This document shows positions 1 to 8,773 of a stretch of DNA of 64,000 nucleotides, piece after piece (position 1 is the first letter of the stretch; the number at the start of each line of letters is the position of its first letter). The stretch covers positions 3,162,001 to 3,226,000 of the forward strand of contig MDHJ01000001.1 in the NCBI GenBank assembly GCA_002150995.1, given 5' to 3'. The stretch comes from Clavibacter michiganensis (GTDB lineage Bacteria > Actinomycetota > Actinomycetes > Actinomycetales > Microbacteriaceae). The translations under genes were made by a program, and so were the position numbers. Under the pieces are notes generated by a model, which made no database searches, was not told where the DNA came from, and saw only the letters and a program-made list of their open reading frames with translations.

Positions 1-571
1 CGTCGAGCGCGAAGGCCAGCAGCGGCAGGGCGAAGGCGATCTCGTGGAACTGGAACGCGACCGCCCCCTGGATCCCCCAGCTCAGCCCGTACGCGGCGGC
101 GACCGTGATCGCGCCCCACCGCCCGACGACGCGTCCGGCCAGCCGGCCGACGCCCACGACCGAGATGCCGATGAGGACCGCCTGCACCACGAGCAGGGCG
201 AACGCGTGCGGCCAGATGGCGTGGACGGGGCCGAGCAGCACGAGGATCGGGTGGAAGTGGTCGCCCATGAGGTTGAAGCCGTCGCCCTTGATGGACACGA
301 TCGGCGCCTGGAGGCGCGCGTAGTCCTGGGCGAGCTGGGTGAAGATGCCGAGGTCCCACGACTTCACGGTGAAGCGGCGCCACTCGAGCGCGGAGTACAG
401 CACGTAGACGGCGGTGACCAGCGCGGCGACGACCACGGAGCCGAGCGTGCCGGGCACGCGGGATCCCGCGAGGGGCGCCGACGCGGCGGCCTCGGCCCCC
501 GGCTCGACGACGGCAGCGGCGGCGGCGGCAGCGGCGTGGCGGCGGCGGGCCGGGGCGTTCGGACGGGTCAC
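1..571 (-). CDS. DUF2079-type polytopic membrane protein (partial, runs off window)
   Basis: Only the first ~190 residues lie inside the window; the rest continues beyond position 1. From a GTG at 571 the reading frame gives an Ala-rich cytoplasmic start, a first membrane helix at about residues 43-60, then the motif WDLGIFTQ (72-79) and GDHFHP (~105), followed by further hydrophobic segments. WDLGIFTQ after the first helix is the recognisable signature of the DUF2079 family, predicted multi-pass membrane proteins related to lipid-linked glycosyltransferases. Function in this organism is unknown. I see no upstream in-frame start that fits better. The neighbouring DUF5997 gene is on the same strand but about 80 bases upstream. 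Confidence 0.72.
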   Translation of the reverse strand, partial: MTRPNAPARRRHAAAAAAAAVVEPGAEAAASAPLAGSRVPGTLGSVVVAALVTAVYVLYSALEWRRFTVKSWDLGIFTQLAQDYARLQAPIVSIKGDGFNLMGDHFHPILVLLGPVHAIWPHAFALLVVQAVLIGISVVGVGRLAGRVVGRWGAITVAAAYGLSWGIQGAVAFQFHEIAFALPLLAFALD

Positions 572-650
572 GGAGGCAAGGGTCTCACGCGGGCCCCGGA
601 TCGAGCGGGTGCGCGCCCTGGCCCATCCGGTCAGCGACGCAGGGGACGGC

Positions 651-1082
651 TCAGCGGCTTGCGCCCCCGGTGCCCTCCTGGCGCTCGCGCTCGGCGGCCA
701 TCGCGGCGCGGCCGGCGTCGCGGTTCTTCACGCGGATCTGCTCCTCGCGGACCTCGGCCTGCGTCGCCCGCTCCTGCACGAGCCACTGCGGCGGCGCCTC
801 GAGGAGCGACTTGATCTGCGCGGTGGTGAGCGCCTCCGTCACGCCGCCGCGGGCGAGGCCGGCGCTGGACACGCCGAGCTTGCCGGCGATGACCTGGCGC
901 GGGTGCGGGCCGTCGCGCAGCAGCGCGGCCAGCCACTCGGGCGGGTTCTCGTTCATCTCCGCGAGGTCGGCGCGCGACGGGGTCGACTCCTGGAACTCGA
1001 CCGGGGTGGCCGGGAGGTGCACGCCCAGCTTCTTCGCCGCGGTCGCGGCCTTCATCGTCTGGCTGGATCCGTCGCTCGTCAT
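651..1082 (-). CDS. DUF5997 family protein
   Basis: A 143-residue soluble protein starting at ATG 1082. The N-terminal TMKAATAAKKLGV segment and the central NPPEWLAALLRDGPHP and GVTEALTTAQI stretches match what I know of DUF5997, a short actinobacterial family of unknown function. The C-terminal third is a charged helix (RATQAEVREEQIRVKNRD). It is divergent from the LysR-type gene at 1184 with 101 bases between the two starts, an arrangement that suggests shared or reciprocal control. No catalytic motif is visible. Confidence 0.75.
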   Translation of the reverse strand: MTSDGSSQTMKAATAAKKLGVHLPATPVEFQESTPSRADLAEMNENPPEWLAALLRDGPHPRQVIAGKLGVSSAGLARGGVTEALTTAQIKSLLEAPPQWLVQERATQAEVREEQIRVKNRDAGRAAMAAERERQEGTGGASR

Positions 1083-1183
1083 GGACCCAGGCTACCGTCG
1101 GGGCCCGCGCGGCCTGCACTAGCCTGGATCGACCCGCCGCCGCTTGCGCGCCACCCACCGAGCGGGCCATCGAGGGGACTCCC

Positions 1184-2224
1184 GTGGACGCCGACCCGAC
1201 CGCCCTCCGCCGCTTCGCCGCCGTGGCCGACGAGCTGCACTTCGCCCGCGCCGCGAAGGCCCTGAACGTGTCGCGGATGGCGGTGAGCCGGTCGGTCCTC
1301 GAGCTCGAGGCGCTGTGGGGCGTCGAGCTGTTCGTGCGCGACGACGGGCCCACGCGCCTCAGTCCCGCGGGCGAGGAGCGGCTGATCGCCGCCCGCGCCG
1401 CGATCGCCGCCGACGACCGGCGCGCGGCCGAGGAGGCCTCCGCGCCGCCGCGAGGGCTCGTGGTCGCCATCGTGCCGGGCGTCACCGTCGCGAAGTGGAC
1501 CCGCGCCTGGGACGAGCGCGTCGCGGACGTGCCGCTGCGGGTCGTGCCGCTCGCGGAGCCGGACGCGGCACCGGCGCTCGTGGACGGATCCGTCGACGTC
1601 GCCTTCCTCCGCCTCCCGGTCGACGGGCGCGGCCTCACGATCGTCCCGCTCTACGGCGAGGTGCAGGTGGCGCTCCTGCCGAAGGACCACGCGCACGCGC
1701 GGGCCGACGCCGTCGCGCTCACGGACCTCGCCGAGGACCTGCTGCTGCAGCCCGCCGAGACCGTGCCCGGGTGGCCGGGGCGCACGGCGGGCGCGGATCC
1801 CGTCCCGCTGCCCGCGGACACCGCCGCGGCCGTCGAGCTGGTCGCCGCGGGCGTCGGCTTCGCGGTGGTGCCCCATGCGCTCGGCCGGCTGCACGCGCGC
1901 AAGGACGTCGTCGCGGTCCCGGTCCACGACCTGCCGGAGACGCGGATCGCCGTCGCCTGGCGGGAGGGCGACGCCTCCCCGGACATCGAGGAGCTCGTGG
2001 GCATCGTCCGCGGGCGCACGGCCGCGAGCTCCCGGTCCTCCCGCGACGACGACGAGCGCGACCGCCGGAAGCCCACCGCGGCGCAGAAGACCGCGCGCAA
2101 GGCCGCGGGGAAGCCGGGCGCCGCGGGGAAGCCGGGCGCCGCGGGCGGGGCGAAGCCCGGCGCGAAGGGCGGCGCGGGCGCCAGGCGCACTCCCCCGCCG
2201 CGCGGCGGGCGTCGCGGGCGCTAG
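1184..2224 (+). CDS. LysR-family transcriptional regulator with basic Ala/Gly/Lys tail
   Basis: 346 residues from GTG 1184. Residues 1-60 form the LysR winged helix (LRRFAAVADELHFARAAKAL, then SRMAVSRSVLELE); residues ~85-285 are the effector-binding domain (VVAIVPGVTVAKW, LLPKDHAHA). The unusual part is a C-terminal extension of about 60 residues that is low-complexity and strongly basic, containing a duplicated GKPGAA unit and ending RRGR. Such tails are not part of the LysR fold and may add non-specific DNA or RNA binding. The gene is divergent from DUF5997. Target unknown; the intergenic region 1083-1183 is the natural place for its operator. Confidence 0.85.
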   Translation: MDADPTALRRFAAVADELHFARAAKALNVSRMAVSRSVLELEALWGVELFVRDDGPTRLSPAGEERLIAARAAIAADDRRAAEEASAPPRGLVVAIVPGVTVAKWTRAWDERVADVPLRVVPLAEPDAAPALVDGSVDVAFLRLPVDGRGLTIVPLYGEVQVALLPKDHAHARADAVALTDLAEDLLLQPAETVPGWPGRTAGADPVPLPADTAAAVELVAAGVGFAVVPHALGRLHARKDVVAVPVHDLPETRIAVAWREGDASPDIEELVGIVRGRTAASSRSSRDDDERDRRKPTAAQKTARKAAGKPGAAGKPGAAGGAKPGAKGGAGARRTPPPRGGRRGR

Positions 2225-2260
2225 GCGCACGGCCGGCCGGGATCCCGTGCCGGGGCGGGC

Positions 2261-2992
2261 TCAGGACGTGCCGCCCTCCGCCTGCAGGTCCGCGACCACG
2301 CGGGCGACGTACGCGCCCCAGCGGCGGTACATGGAGGAGTAGCGGAACTCGCCGCCCTCGAAGTCCACCGGCCCCGCGTCCGGGAGCTTCACCGACACCG
2401 CCTGCGGGAACCGGCCGCAGACCTCGGCCTTGCGCTCGGAGAGGTGCATCGCGTGGTCGCGGAAGAGGCCGCGCACGAACGCGCCGGCCTCCACGTACTG
2501 CGACACCTGGGGCACGTCCGACACGAGCACGAGCGAGTTGTCGGCGGTCTGCTCCACGAGGTGGTCGAGGAGGTCCTCCAGCCGGTGGACCCACGGCGTG
2601 GTGCGCGCGAGCTCCAGCGCGTCCGCGACCCCGGGCATGACGACCACGACGTCGTAGCGGTGCAGCTCGGTGACCTGCCGCACGGCGTCCTGCGTAGCCG
2701 CCAGGTGCTGGTCGGCGAGCGGGACCGTGCGCCACTCGACGCCGCGCCCGGTGAGCTCGGCGAGGGACGTCGCCGTCCGGGCCGCGACGCCGTCGGCGTG
2801 CGTGCGCAGCCCGACGCCGGATCCGCCGATGCCGCCGAGCGCCAGGATGCGGTCGGGATCGGGGCCCGGGACCACGCCGACGGGCGCGTCCGTCGGGACG
2901 GTGGCGGTCAGCGGGGTGGGGATGCCCCCGCGCAGGCTGGCGGCGACGAACGGGCGCACGGCCTGGTGGAGGATGCGGATCGGCGGGGTCAT
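2261..2992 (-). CDS. SGNH-hydrolase-like protein without a clear GDS box
   Basis: 243 residues from ATG 2992; the open frame extends further to 3145 but that part is low-complexity and crosses the region upstream of the divergent gene at 3121, so the internal ATG is chosen. The segment order (RILALGGIGGSGVG near residue 45, VVVMPGVADAL near 125, YRRWGAYVARVVADL near the C-terminus) resembles the block layout of actinobacterial SGNH/GDSL proteins. The canonical Gly-Asp-Ser is replaced by Gly-Gly-Ile and the block III Asn by Ala-Asp, so an active esterase is doubtful. Family assignment is an inference from layout only. Confidence 0.5.
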   Translation of the reverse strand: MTPPIRILHQAVRPFVAASLRGGIPTPLTATVPTDAPVGVVPGPDPDRILALGGIGGSGVGLRTHADGVAARTATSLAELTGRGVEWRTVPLADQHLAATQDAVRQVTELHRYDVVVVMPGVADALELARTTPWVHRLEDLLDHLVEQTADNSLVLVSDVPQVSQYVEAGAFVRGLFRDHAMHLSERKAEVCGRFPQAVSVKLPDAGPVDFEGGEFRYSSMYRRWGAYVARVVADLQAEGGTS

Positions 2993-3120
2993 GGGCTCCT
3001 GGGGATCGAGGGGCGTGGATCCATCATGCGCCCGGGCACCCCCGTTGTCGGACGCCGAGCCTATCGTCGTCCCCGAGCGCGGCCGGGCGCTCGCCACCGT
3101 CCCGACACCAGGAGCACCGA

Positions 3121-3440
3121 TGTCCCGCGAGCCCGAGCCCCTCATCCACCACCCGCACGCCCGCTTCCACCAGGGCGCCTGGCGCGTGCAGGTCGCGTCC
3201 CAGCCCGTGCTCGGCTACGTCGTGCCCACCGTGCGCGCCGCCGGCGCCGAGCCCGTCTTCGAGGTGTACGCCGACGCGGTCGACGACTCCGGCCGCCGGG
3301 TCTGGGTGTCCACCGCCGTCACGCTGGAGGAGGCCGTCGCGTGGATGCGCGAGCACGACATGGAGCTGCTCTCCTTCGCGGGCGAGCACGCGCGTCGCCG
3401 CCGCGAGCTCATCGCGGGCATGATGCCGACGCACTACTGA
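3121..3440 (+). CDS. Small conserved-type hypothetical protein
   Basis: 106 residues from ATG 3121, preceded at a short distance by an AGGAGC-like ribosome site. Soluble, no membrane segment or Cys. It contains a Trp-Arg-Val-Gln-Val-Ala start, a central VFEVYADAVDDSGRRVW and an EEAVAWMREHDME helix, consistent with a small alpha/beta fold. I do not recognise the family. Divergent from the SGNH-like gene at 2992. It is convergent with crtEb, whose stop lies 11 bases beyond. Confidence 0.6.
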
Positions 3441-3451
3441 CGGCCCGCGGG

Positions 3452-4348
3452 TCAGGGGTTCGTGAGCCAGTACGCGATGAGCAGCATCGTCACCACGAAG
3501 CCGGAGAGGAAGTTGAGGCCGAGGAAGCGGCGCCAGCCCCGGTTGGCGGCCTCCGCGTCCTCGTCGCGGATCGACCAGAAGGGCGCCGTGCTGAGGATGT
3601 ACGGGATCACGAGGACGGCCGCGATGACCCCCGGCAGCCCCGTGAAGAGCATCGCCACACCGGCCGCCGCGTAGGCGAGCACGGCGATCCGCACGGTGGC
3701 GGCCCCGCCGAGCACGGTCGCGATGGACGAGATGCCGCCCTCGCGGTCGGCCACGATGTCCTGCACCGCGCCGAACGCGTGCGACGCGACGCCCCACAGG
3801 AAGAACGCCGCGAGGATCGCCCACAGCGCGGGCGTGAACGCGCCGCCCGCCAGCACGATGCCGTAGACGGCGGGCGAGGTGAAGTGCGTGCTCGAGGTGA
3901 GCGAGTCGAGGATCGGACGCTCCTTGAAGCGCAGGCCCTTGAGCGAGTACGCGACGACCGCGAAGACGCTCACCGCGAGCACCGCGATGCTCGCGGCGGA
4001 GCCCACGGCGACCAGGTACACGAGGAACGGCACGTTGGTGACGAGCACCGCGATGAGCACGGGCCGGTGCATGGCCCGCGCCAGGACCGCGCCCTCGACG
4101 CCGCCCTTCCGCGGGTTCCGCATGTCGGACTCGTAGTCGAAGACGTCGTTGATGCCGTACATCGCGAGGTTGTACGGGATGAGGAAGTACAGCGTGCCGA
4201 GGACCGCCGTGAGGTCGAGCTCGCGCGTGACCGTGAGGTACGCGGCCGCGAACGGGAACGCCGTGTTCACCCACGAGAGCGGGCGCGACGACAGCGCGAT
4301 GGTGCGGAGCACCTCGGCGGCGCCCGGGCGCGCGCGCACGTCACCCAT
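3452..4348 (-). CDS. crtEb: Lycopene elongase / UbiA prenyltransferase CrtEb
   Basis: 298 residues, about eight membrane helices. Both UbiA metal-binding motifs are present: NDVFDYESD (first, in the loop after helix 2) and DIVADREGG (second). Last gene of the crtE-B-I-Ye-Yf-Eb operon. In Corynebacterium and Micrococcus relatives CrtEb adds two C5 units from dimethylallyl diphosphate to lycopene (C40), giving flavuxanthin-type C50 carotenoids that CrtYe/Yf then cyclise. Its start overlaps the end of crtYf by 8 bases, so the two are translationally coupled. Gene order and motifs together make the assignment strong; the exact end product (decaprenoxanthin, sarcinaxanthin or C.p.450 type) cannot be read from sequence. 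Confidence 0.92.
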   Translation of the reverse strand: MGDVRARPGAAEVLRTIALSSRPLSWVNTAFPFAAAYLTVTRELDLTAVLGTLYFLIPYNLAMYGINDVFDYESDMRNPRKGGVEGAVLARAMHRPVLIAVLVTNVPFLVYLVAVGSAASIAVLAVSVFAVVAYSLKGLRFKERPILDSLTSSTHFTSPAVYGIVLAGGAFTPALWAILAAFFLWGVASHAFGAVQDIVADREGGISSIATVLGGAATVRIAVLAYAAAGVAMLFTGLPGVIAAVLVIPYILSTAPFWSIRDEDAEAANRGWRRFLGLNFLSGFVVTMLLIAYWLTNP

Positions 4349-4709
4349 GGGCTTCGATCCCGGACACGCGGCGACGGCGGCGGAGGAGGTACCAGACGGC
4401 CGGCAGCAGCACGAGGGCGGCGATCGCGTAGGCGAAGTCCTCGATGGGGGCGTTGAGGAGGATGAGGCCGACGAGCGCGTCGGGGTCGTAGCCGACGAGG
4501 CCGACCTCGATCATGATGTTGTCGAAGACCAGCGTCATCGCGAGCAGGATCACGACCGGCATCCGGCGGTACCAGTAGTACTCGGGGTAGTCGAAGCGGC
4601 TCGACCCGTACGGCACGGCGGCGGCCTCGCGCAGGAGCAGGCGGCGGAACAGGAACCCGACGACCGCGACGGGCAGCAGGAACAGCAGGTCGAGCACGAG
4701 GTAGCTCAT
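4341..4709 (-). CDS. crtYf: C50 carotenoid cyclase subunit CrtYf
   Basis: 122 residues, three predicted membrane helices, with the cyclase acidic motif in the form NAPIEDFAY near residue 85. Heterodimeric C50 carotenoid cyclases are built from two such short proteins, CrtYe and CrtYf; this one follows crtYe and precedes crtEb as in Corynebacterium glutamicum and Clavibacter. ATG 4709 overlaps the crtYe stop (ATGA), and its 3' end overlaps crtEb by 8 bases. The Arg-rich tail (LLRRRRRVSG) is likely cytoplasmic. Together with CrtYe it sets ring type on the C50 backbone. Confidence 0.88.
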   Translation of the reverse strand: MSYLVLDLLFLLPVAVVGFLFRRLLLREAAAVPYGSSRFDYPEYYWYRRMPVVILLAMTLVFDNIMIEVGLVGYDPDALVGLILLNAPIEDFAYAIAALVLLPAVWYLLRRRRRVSGIEAHG

Positions 4710-5050
4710 CGGTTCGCCCGCTCCCGGGCCCTGGCCACGTGGTGGTCCGCGAGGCGGCTGAACCCGTTGACGAGGTTCATCGTGAGGTAGCAGAGCAGCG
4801 TGAGGAAGAAGACCTCCTCGAGCGGCAGCTCCGGGCCGACGAGGATCCCGGTCATGAACGAGGTCTCCCCGCGGAAGAAGATGCCCTGCGAGATGCCGGC
4901 GATGTCCCACAGCAGGAAGAACGCGACGCCGATGGCCGTCGTGAGCGCCGCGGCCATCGGGTCCCGCCAGAAGAACAGGCGCCAGCGGCGGTCGATGAGC
5001 ATCATGCAGCCGATGGTGAGGAGCAGCGCGGCGAGGTAGAGGAGGCCCAT
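4706..5050 (-). CDS. crtYe: C50 carotenoid cyclase subunit CrtYe
   Basis: 114 residues with three hydrophobic helices and the motif ELPLEEVFFL (residues ~71-80), the Pro-x-Glu-Glu signature of CrtYe/Yf and related lycopene cyclases. Start ATG 5050 overlaps the crtI stop by one base (TGATG), and its stop overlaps the crtYf start (ATGA): the whole operon is coupled this way. Partner of CrtYf in cyclisation of flavuxanthin-type C50 substrates. Confidence 0.87.
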   Translation of the reverse strand: MGLLYLAALLLTIGCMMLIDRRWRLFFWRDPMAAALTTAIGVAFFLLWDIAGISQGIFFRGETSFMTGILVGPELPLEEVFFLTLLCYLTMNLVNGFSRLADHHVARARERANR

Positions 5051-6648
5051 CACACCACCGGGCGGCCGACCGTGGGCACGAGCGGCACCGCGCCCGGCCC
5101 GGTCGACGTGTCGCCGCGGAGGCGCTTCACGAGGATCTCCGCGCTGATGAGGCACATGGGCAGGCCGATGCCGGGGATCGTGGATCCGCCGGCGTAGTGC
5201 AGCCCGTCGACGCGCTTGCTGGTGTTGCCGGCGCGGAACATGGCCGACTGCGTGAGCGTGTGCGCGGGCCCGAGGATGGTGCCCTTCCACGAGTGCAGGT
5301 CGGCGGCGAAGTCGCCGGGGCCCGAGGTGCGGCGGAGCACGATGCGCTCGGCGAGGTCGGGGATGCCGGCCCAGTCGGAGATCTGCTGGATGGCGCGGTC
5401 GGCGATCTCCTCGACGCGCGCGTCGCCGGCGCCGTCGATGCCGCCGCGGCCGATGGACGGGTCGGCGGGGATGGGCACGAGGATGAAGACGTTCTCGTGG
5501 CCCTCCGGCGCGACCGAGCCGTCGGTGGCGCTGGGCTTGCAGACGTAGATGCTCGCGGGATCCGGAACCGAGGTCGTGCCGCCCTTGGGCGGGAAGATGC
5601 GGGAGAAGTTCTCGTCCCAGTCCTCCGTGAACAGCAGCGTGTGGTGGTGCAGCTCGGGCAGCGCGCCGCGGACGCCCAGGTACACGAGCACCGCGCCGGG
5701 CCCGGCGGTGCCCTTGTCCCAGTACGACTGCGGGTAGGTGCGGAACGCCTCGGGGACGAGCTGGGTCTCGGTGTGGTGCAGGTCGGCGGTGGAGACGACC
5801 ACGTCGGCCTCGAGCGTCTCGGTGCCCGCGTCGGTGGTGATCTGCACGCCGCGCGCCCGCGCCCGCCCGGCCGTCGTCGGCTCGGTGACGATGCGCGAGA
5901 CGGGCGACGAGGTGCGGATCTCCACGCCCTCGGCGCGGGCCAGCCGCTCGATGGCCTCGATGACCGTGATGAGGCCGCCCTGCGGGTACAGCACGCCGTC
6001 CTCGAGGTCGAGGTGGCTCATCAGGTGGTACATGCTCGGCGCGAGCTTCGGCGAGGAGCCGAGGAAGACGGCCGGGTAGCCGAGGATCTGGCGGAGGCGG
6101 CGGTCCTGCACGTACCGGGCCACGTGCGTCTCGAGCGGGGTGAGCAGCAGCTTCGCGAGGGTGCCCGTGCGGCTCACGACGTCGCGCTTGAGGAGCGGCC
6201 GGTAGTCGGCGAACGTCGTGTAGAGGAAGCGCTTCTTGGCGACCTCGTAGACGTCCTTCGCGGAGTCGAGGTAGCGGGTCATGGCGGGGCGGGACCCGGG
6301 CTCGACCGACTCGAACAGGTCGAGGTTCGCCTCGCGGGAGTCGCGGATGTCGATGGGGTCCGGGTCGCCCTCGAAGAGCACCCGGTACCCGGGGAGGCGC
6401 ACCAGGTCGAGCTGCTCGGCGGCGCTCGACCCCATGAGCTGGAAGAAGTGGTCGAACACCTCGGGCATGAGGTACCAGCTGGGGCCGAGGTCGAAGCGGA
6501 AGCCGTCCCGCTCCCACGACCCGGCGCGGCCGCCGACGTCGTCGCGGCCCTCGACGAGGGTGACGCGGTACCCGTCGCGGGCGAGGAGCGCGGCGGAGGC
6601 GAGGCCGGCGATCCCGCCGCCGATCACGATGGCGGTGGGTGCGGTCAT
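5050..6648 (-). CDS. crtI: Phytoene desaturase CrtI
   Basis: 532 residues from ATG 6648. The N-terminus carries the FAD dinucleotide-binding motif (IVIGGGIAGLASAALLARDG, residues ~7-26) and the C-terminus the bacterial CrtI signature around YAGGSTIPGIGLPMCL. Length fits bacterial-type phytoene desaturases. It converts phytoene to lycopene in four desaturations at the membrane. ATG 6648 overlaps the crtB stop (ATGA) and its own stop overlaps crtYe. An open frame continues upstream through crtB in another frame, but the FAD motif defines the real start. Confidence 0.93.
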   Translation of the reverse strand: MTAPTAIVIGGGIAGLASAALLARDGYRVTLVEGRDDVGGRAGSWERDGFRFDLGPSWYLMPEVFDHFFQLMGSSAAEQLDLVRLPGYRVLFEGDPDPIDIRDSREANLDLFESVEPGSRPAMTRYLDSAKDVYEVAKKRFLYTTFADYRPLLKRDVVSRTGTLAKLLLTPLETHVARYVQDRRLRQILGYPAVFLGSSPKLAPSMYHLMSHLDLEDGVLYPQGGLITVIEAIERLARAEGVEIRTSSPVSRIVTEPTTAGRARARGVQITTDAGTETLEADVVVSTADLHHTETQLVPEAFRTYPQSYWDKGTAGPGAVLVYLGVRGALPELHHHTLLFTEDWDENFSRIFPPKGGTTSVPDPASIYVCKPSATDGSVAPEGHENVFILVPIPADPSIGRGGIDGAGDARVEEIADRAIQQISDWAGIPDLAERIVLRRTSGPGDFAADLHSWKGTILGPAHTLTQSAMFRAGNTSKRVDGLHYAGGSTIPGIGLPMCLISAEILVKRLRGDTSTGPGAVPLVPTVGRPVV

Positions 6649-7663
6649 GGCGCTCTCCTGCTGCTCGGGGTCGGACGGGGCGGGGACGGGGCGCGCGGCG
6701 CGGGGGCCGCGGGGCCGCGGGGCCCGCGGGCGCGGCGGACGAGGCGGCCGTCGAGGCCGGAGGGCTCCGCGCCCGTGGCGGCGGCGAGCGCGATGCGGGC
6801 CTTCACGGGATCCGGCACCCGCACGCGCGTGCGCGCCAGCTCGGCCGCGGGGGTCGCCCGGAGACGCACGGCGAGCTCCGCGAAGAGGCCCTGCGCGAGC
6901 GCGACCGCGCGCCGGCTGGAGGCGGGCAGGTCGGGGATGACGGCGCCGGACATGCGGAGGTCCTGGTCGATGTCGTCGAGGATCCGCTCCTTGTCGGCCT
7001 CGGAGAAGGTCGCGACGTCGACGCCGGGGAAGTAGCTGCGGCCGAGCGCGCCGTGGTCGGCGGCGAGGTCCCGGAGGAAGTTGACCTTCTGGAACGCGGC
7101 GCCGAGCCGCTTGGCGCCCTCCTCGAACCGGATGCGCTCGGGACGCGTGGTGGCGTGGCCGACGAGGAACGCCCGCAGGCACATGAGGCCGACGACCTCG
7201 GCGGATCCGTAGACGTACTCGACGAAGGAGGCGGGCGTGTGCTCCATGCGGCGCAGGTCCATGCGCATGGACGCGAAGAACGGTGCCGTCAGCTCGGCGC
7301 CGAAGCCGGACCGGCGGGCGGTGATCGCGAAGGCGTGCACGACGAGGTTGGCGCTGTAGCCGCGCAGCATCGCGTCCTCGGTCTCCTGCTCGAGGGCGTC
7401 GAGCAGGGCCTCGACGTGCGCGGGATCCACGCCCGCGCCGGCCGCCGCGCCGTCGACGATCTCGTCGGCCACGCGCACGAGCGCGTACACGTTCTCGATG
7501 TGCTGCCGCACGTCCGCGCCGAGGAGGCGCGACGCGAGCCCGAAGGAGGTGGAGTAGCGGCGGATGACGACGGAGGCCGTCTCCTGCGCGACGCGGTCGT
7601 ACTTCTCGAGGCCGGTGGGCGCCTCGGGGCAGGGCCGCGACGGCCCGGGCGGCGAGCCGTCAT
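6645..7663 (-). CDS. crtB: Phytoene synthase CrtB (frameshifted near start as read)
   Basis: The body (from the KYDRVAQETASVVIRRYSTS region on) is a typical squalene/phytoene synthase, with the first Asp-rich motif RVADEIVDG and the second NFLRDLAADHGALGRSYFP-like segment. It condenses two geranylgeranyl diphosphates to phytoene. The body's frame has no start codon before it meets crtE sequence, whereas ATG 7663, overlapping the crtE stop as ATGA, is one frame away. One extra base in the CCCGGG run at 7644-7649 joins them, and the span is then 340 codons. I therefore treat this as one gene with a probable missing base. The C-terminus is Pro/Arg-rich low-complexity sequence. Confidence 0.88.
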
Positions 7664-8729
7664 CGGATGCGCCCGAGCACGGACTCCGCGACGGGCGCGA
7701 GCTCCCGGCGGAGGGCCTCCGGCACGACCGGGTCCTCGAGGCGCGCGCAGGCGGCGACGGCGAGGTCGCGCGCGACGCCCTCGGCGTAGGCGCGGGCGCC
7801 GGAGCTCTCCAGCACGGAGCGGACGAGCGCCGCCTCCCGCGGGAGAGGTCGTCCTTGCCGACGAGCGAGCTGATCTCCTTCCACTCCGAGGAGCGGACGG
7901 CGTGGGCGATGAGGACGGTGCGCTTGCCCTCGCGAAGGTCGCCGAGGTTCGTCTTGCCGGTCTCCTCCTCGTCGCCGAAGACGCCGAGGACGTCGTCGAC
8001 CACCTGGTAGGCGATGCCGATGTCACGGCCGAAGTCGCCGAGCGCGGTCACCACCTCGGGGCGCGCGCCCGCGAGCACGGCGCCGGCCTGGAGCGGCGCC
8101 TCGAAGGAGTACACGGCGGTCTTCAGGCGCTCCATGCGGAGGATCTCCTCGACGCTCGGCACCTCAGCGGTGAGCGAGAACTCGACGTCGATGAGCTCGC
8201 CCGCGGCCGACGCGAACACGGCGTCGTCGAGGATCTCGAGCAGGTGCGAGCGCGTGAGGTCGCGCACGCCGCTCGCGTCGATGAGGCGGTAGGCGTTGAC
8301 GAGCGCGAGGTCGCCGGCGATGACGGCGGCCGACATGCCGCGGTGCTCGGCGAGCGGCTGCGGCAGGCCCTGCGTGGTCGCGATGTCGCGGTAGGAGCCG
8401 GAGACGTTGGGGCCGCCGCGGCGGGTGAAGTCGCGGTCGATGACGTCGTCGTGCACGATGAGCGCGGTGTGCAGCATCTCGAACGCGGCGCCGACGTGGG
8501 CCGCGGCCTGCACGTCCTGGCCGCCGAGGCCGTCGTACGCGGCCATGACCATGCGCGGGCGGAAGCGCTTGCCGCCGGCGGTGTTGGACTCGAGCGTGCG
8601 CCACAGCTTCACGTACTCGTCGCCCATGACCTCGGCGCGGACGAGCGACCGGGCGAAGAACGCGTCGAGGACGCCGTTCACGTGGGCCTGCCTCGATGTG
8701 GAGACGGCAGCGAGGTTGGTGGCGTCCAC
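7660..8729 (-). CDS. crtE: Geranylgeranyl diphosphate synthase CrtE (frameshifted as read)
   Basis: Trans-type polyprenyl synthase, first gene of the carotenoid operon, starting at GTG 8729. The first Asp-rich motif is in VHDDVIDRD and the second in YQVVDDVLGVFGD; GGKRFRP lies upstream. After SLVGKDDLSR the frame changes: the conserved continuation (EAALVRSVLESSGARAYAEG to LGRIR) is found in another frame ending at 7660. Adding one base to the GGG (gene strand) at 7836-7838 restores a 357-codon gene. Read without the correction the frame runs into crtB and would give a false 694-residue CrtE-CrtB fusion. The gene supplies GGPP to CrtB and is divergent from idi, 44 bases away. Confidence 0.9.
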
Positions 8730-8773
8730 GGATGAAACCTAACATCGAGGGGGTAACGGAAAGCAGGGAGCGC

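Noticed and set aside
5197..7035. Long plus-strand open frame opposite crtI/crtB
   Set aside because: Shadow frame created by G+C-rich third positions; Asp/Val/Gly/Ala noise with no domain.
6645..8729. 694-residue CrtE-CrtB fusion protein
   Set aside because: The middle (~50 residues) is out-of-frame noise; the conserved CrtE end and a CrtB start exist in other frames, so two genes with single-base errors fit better.
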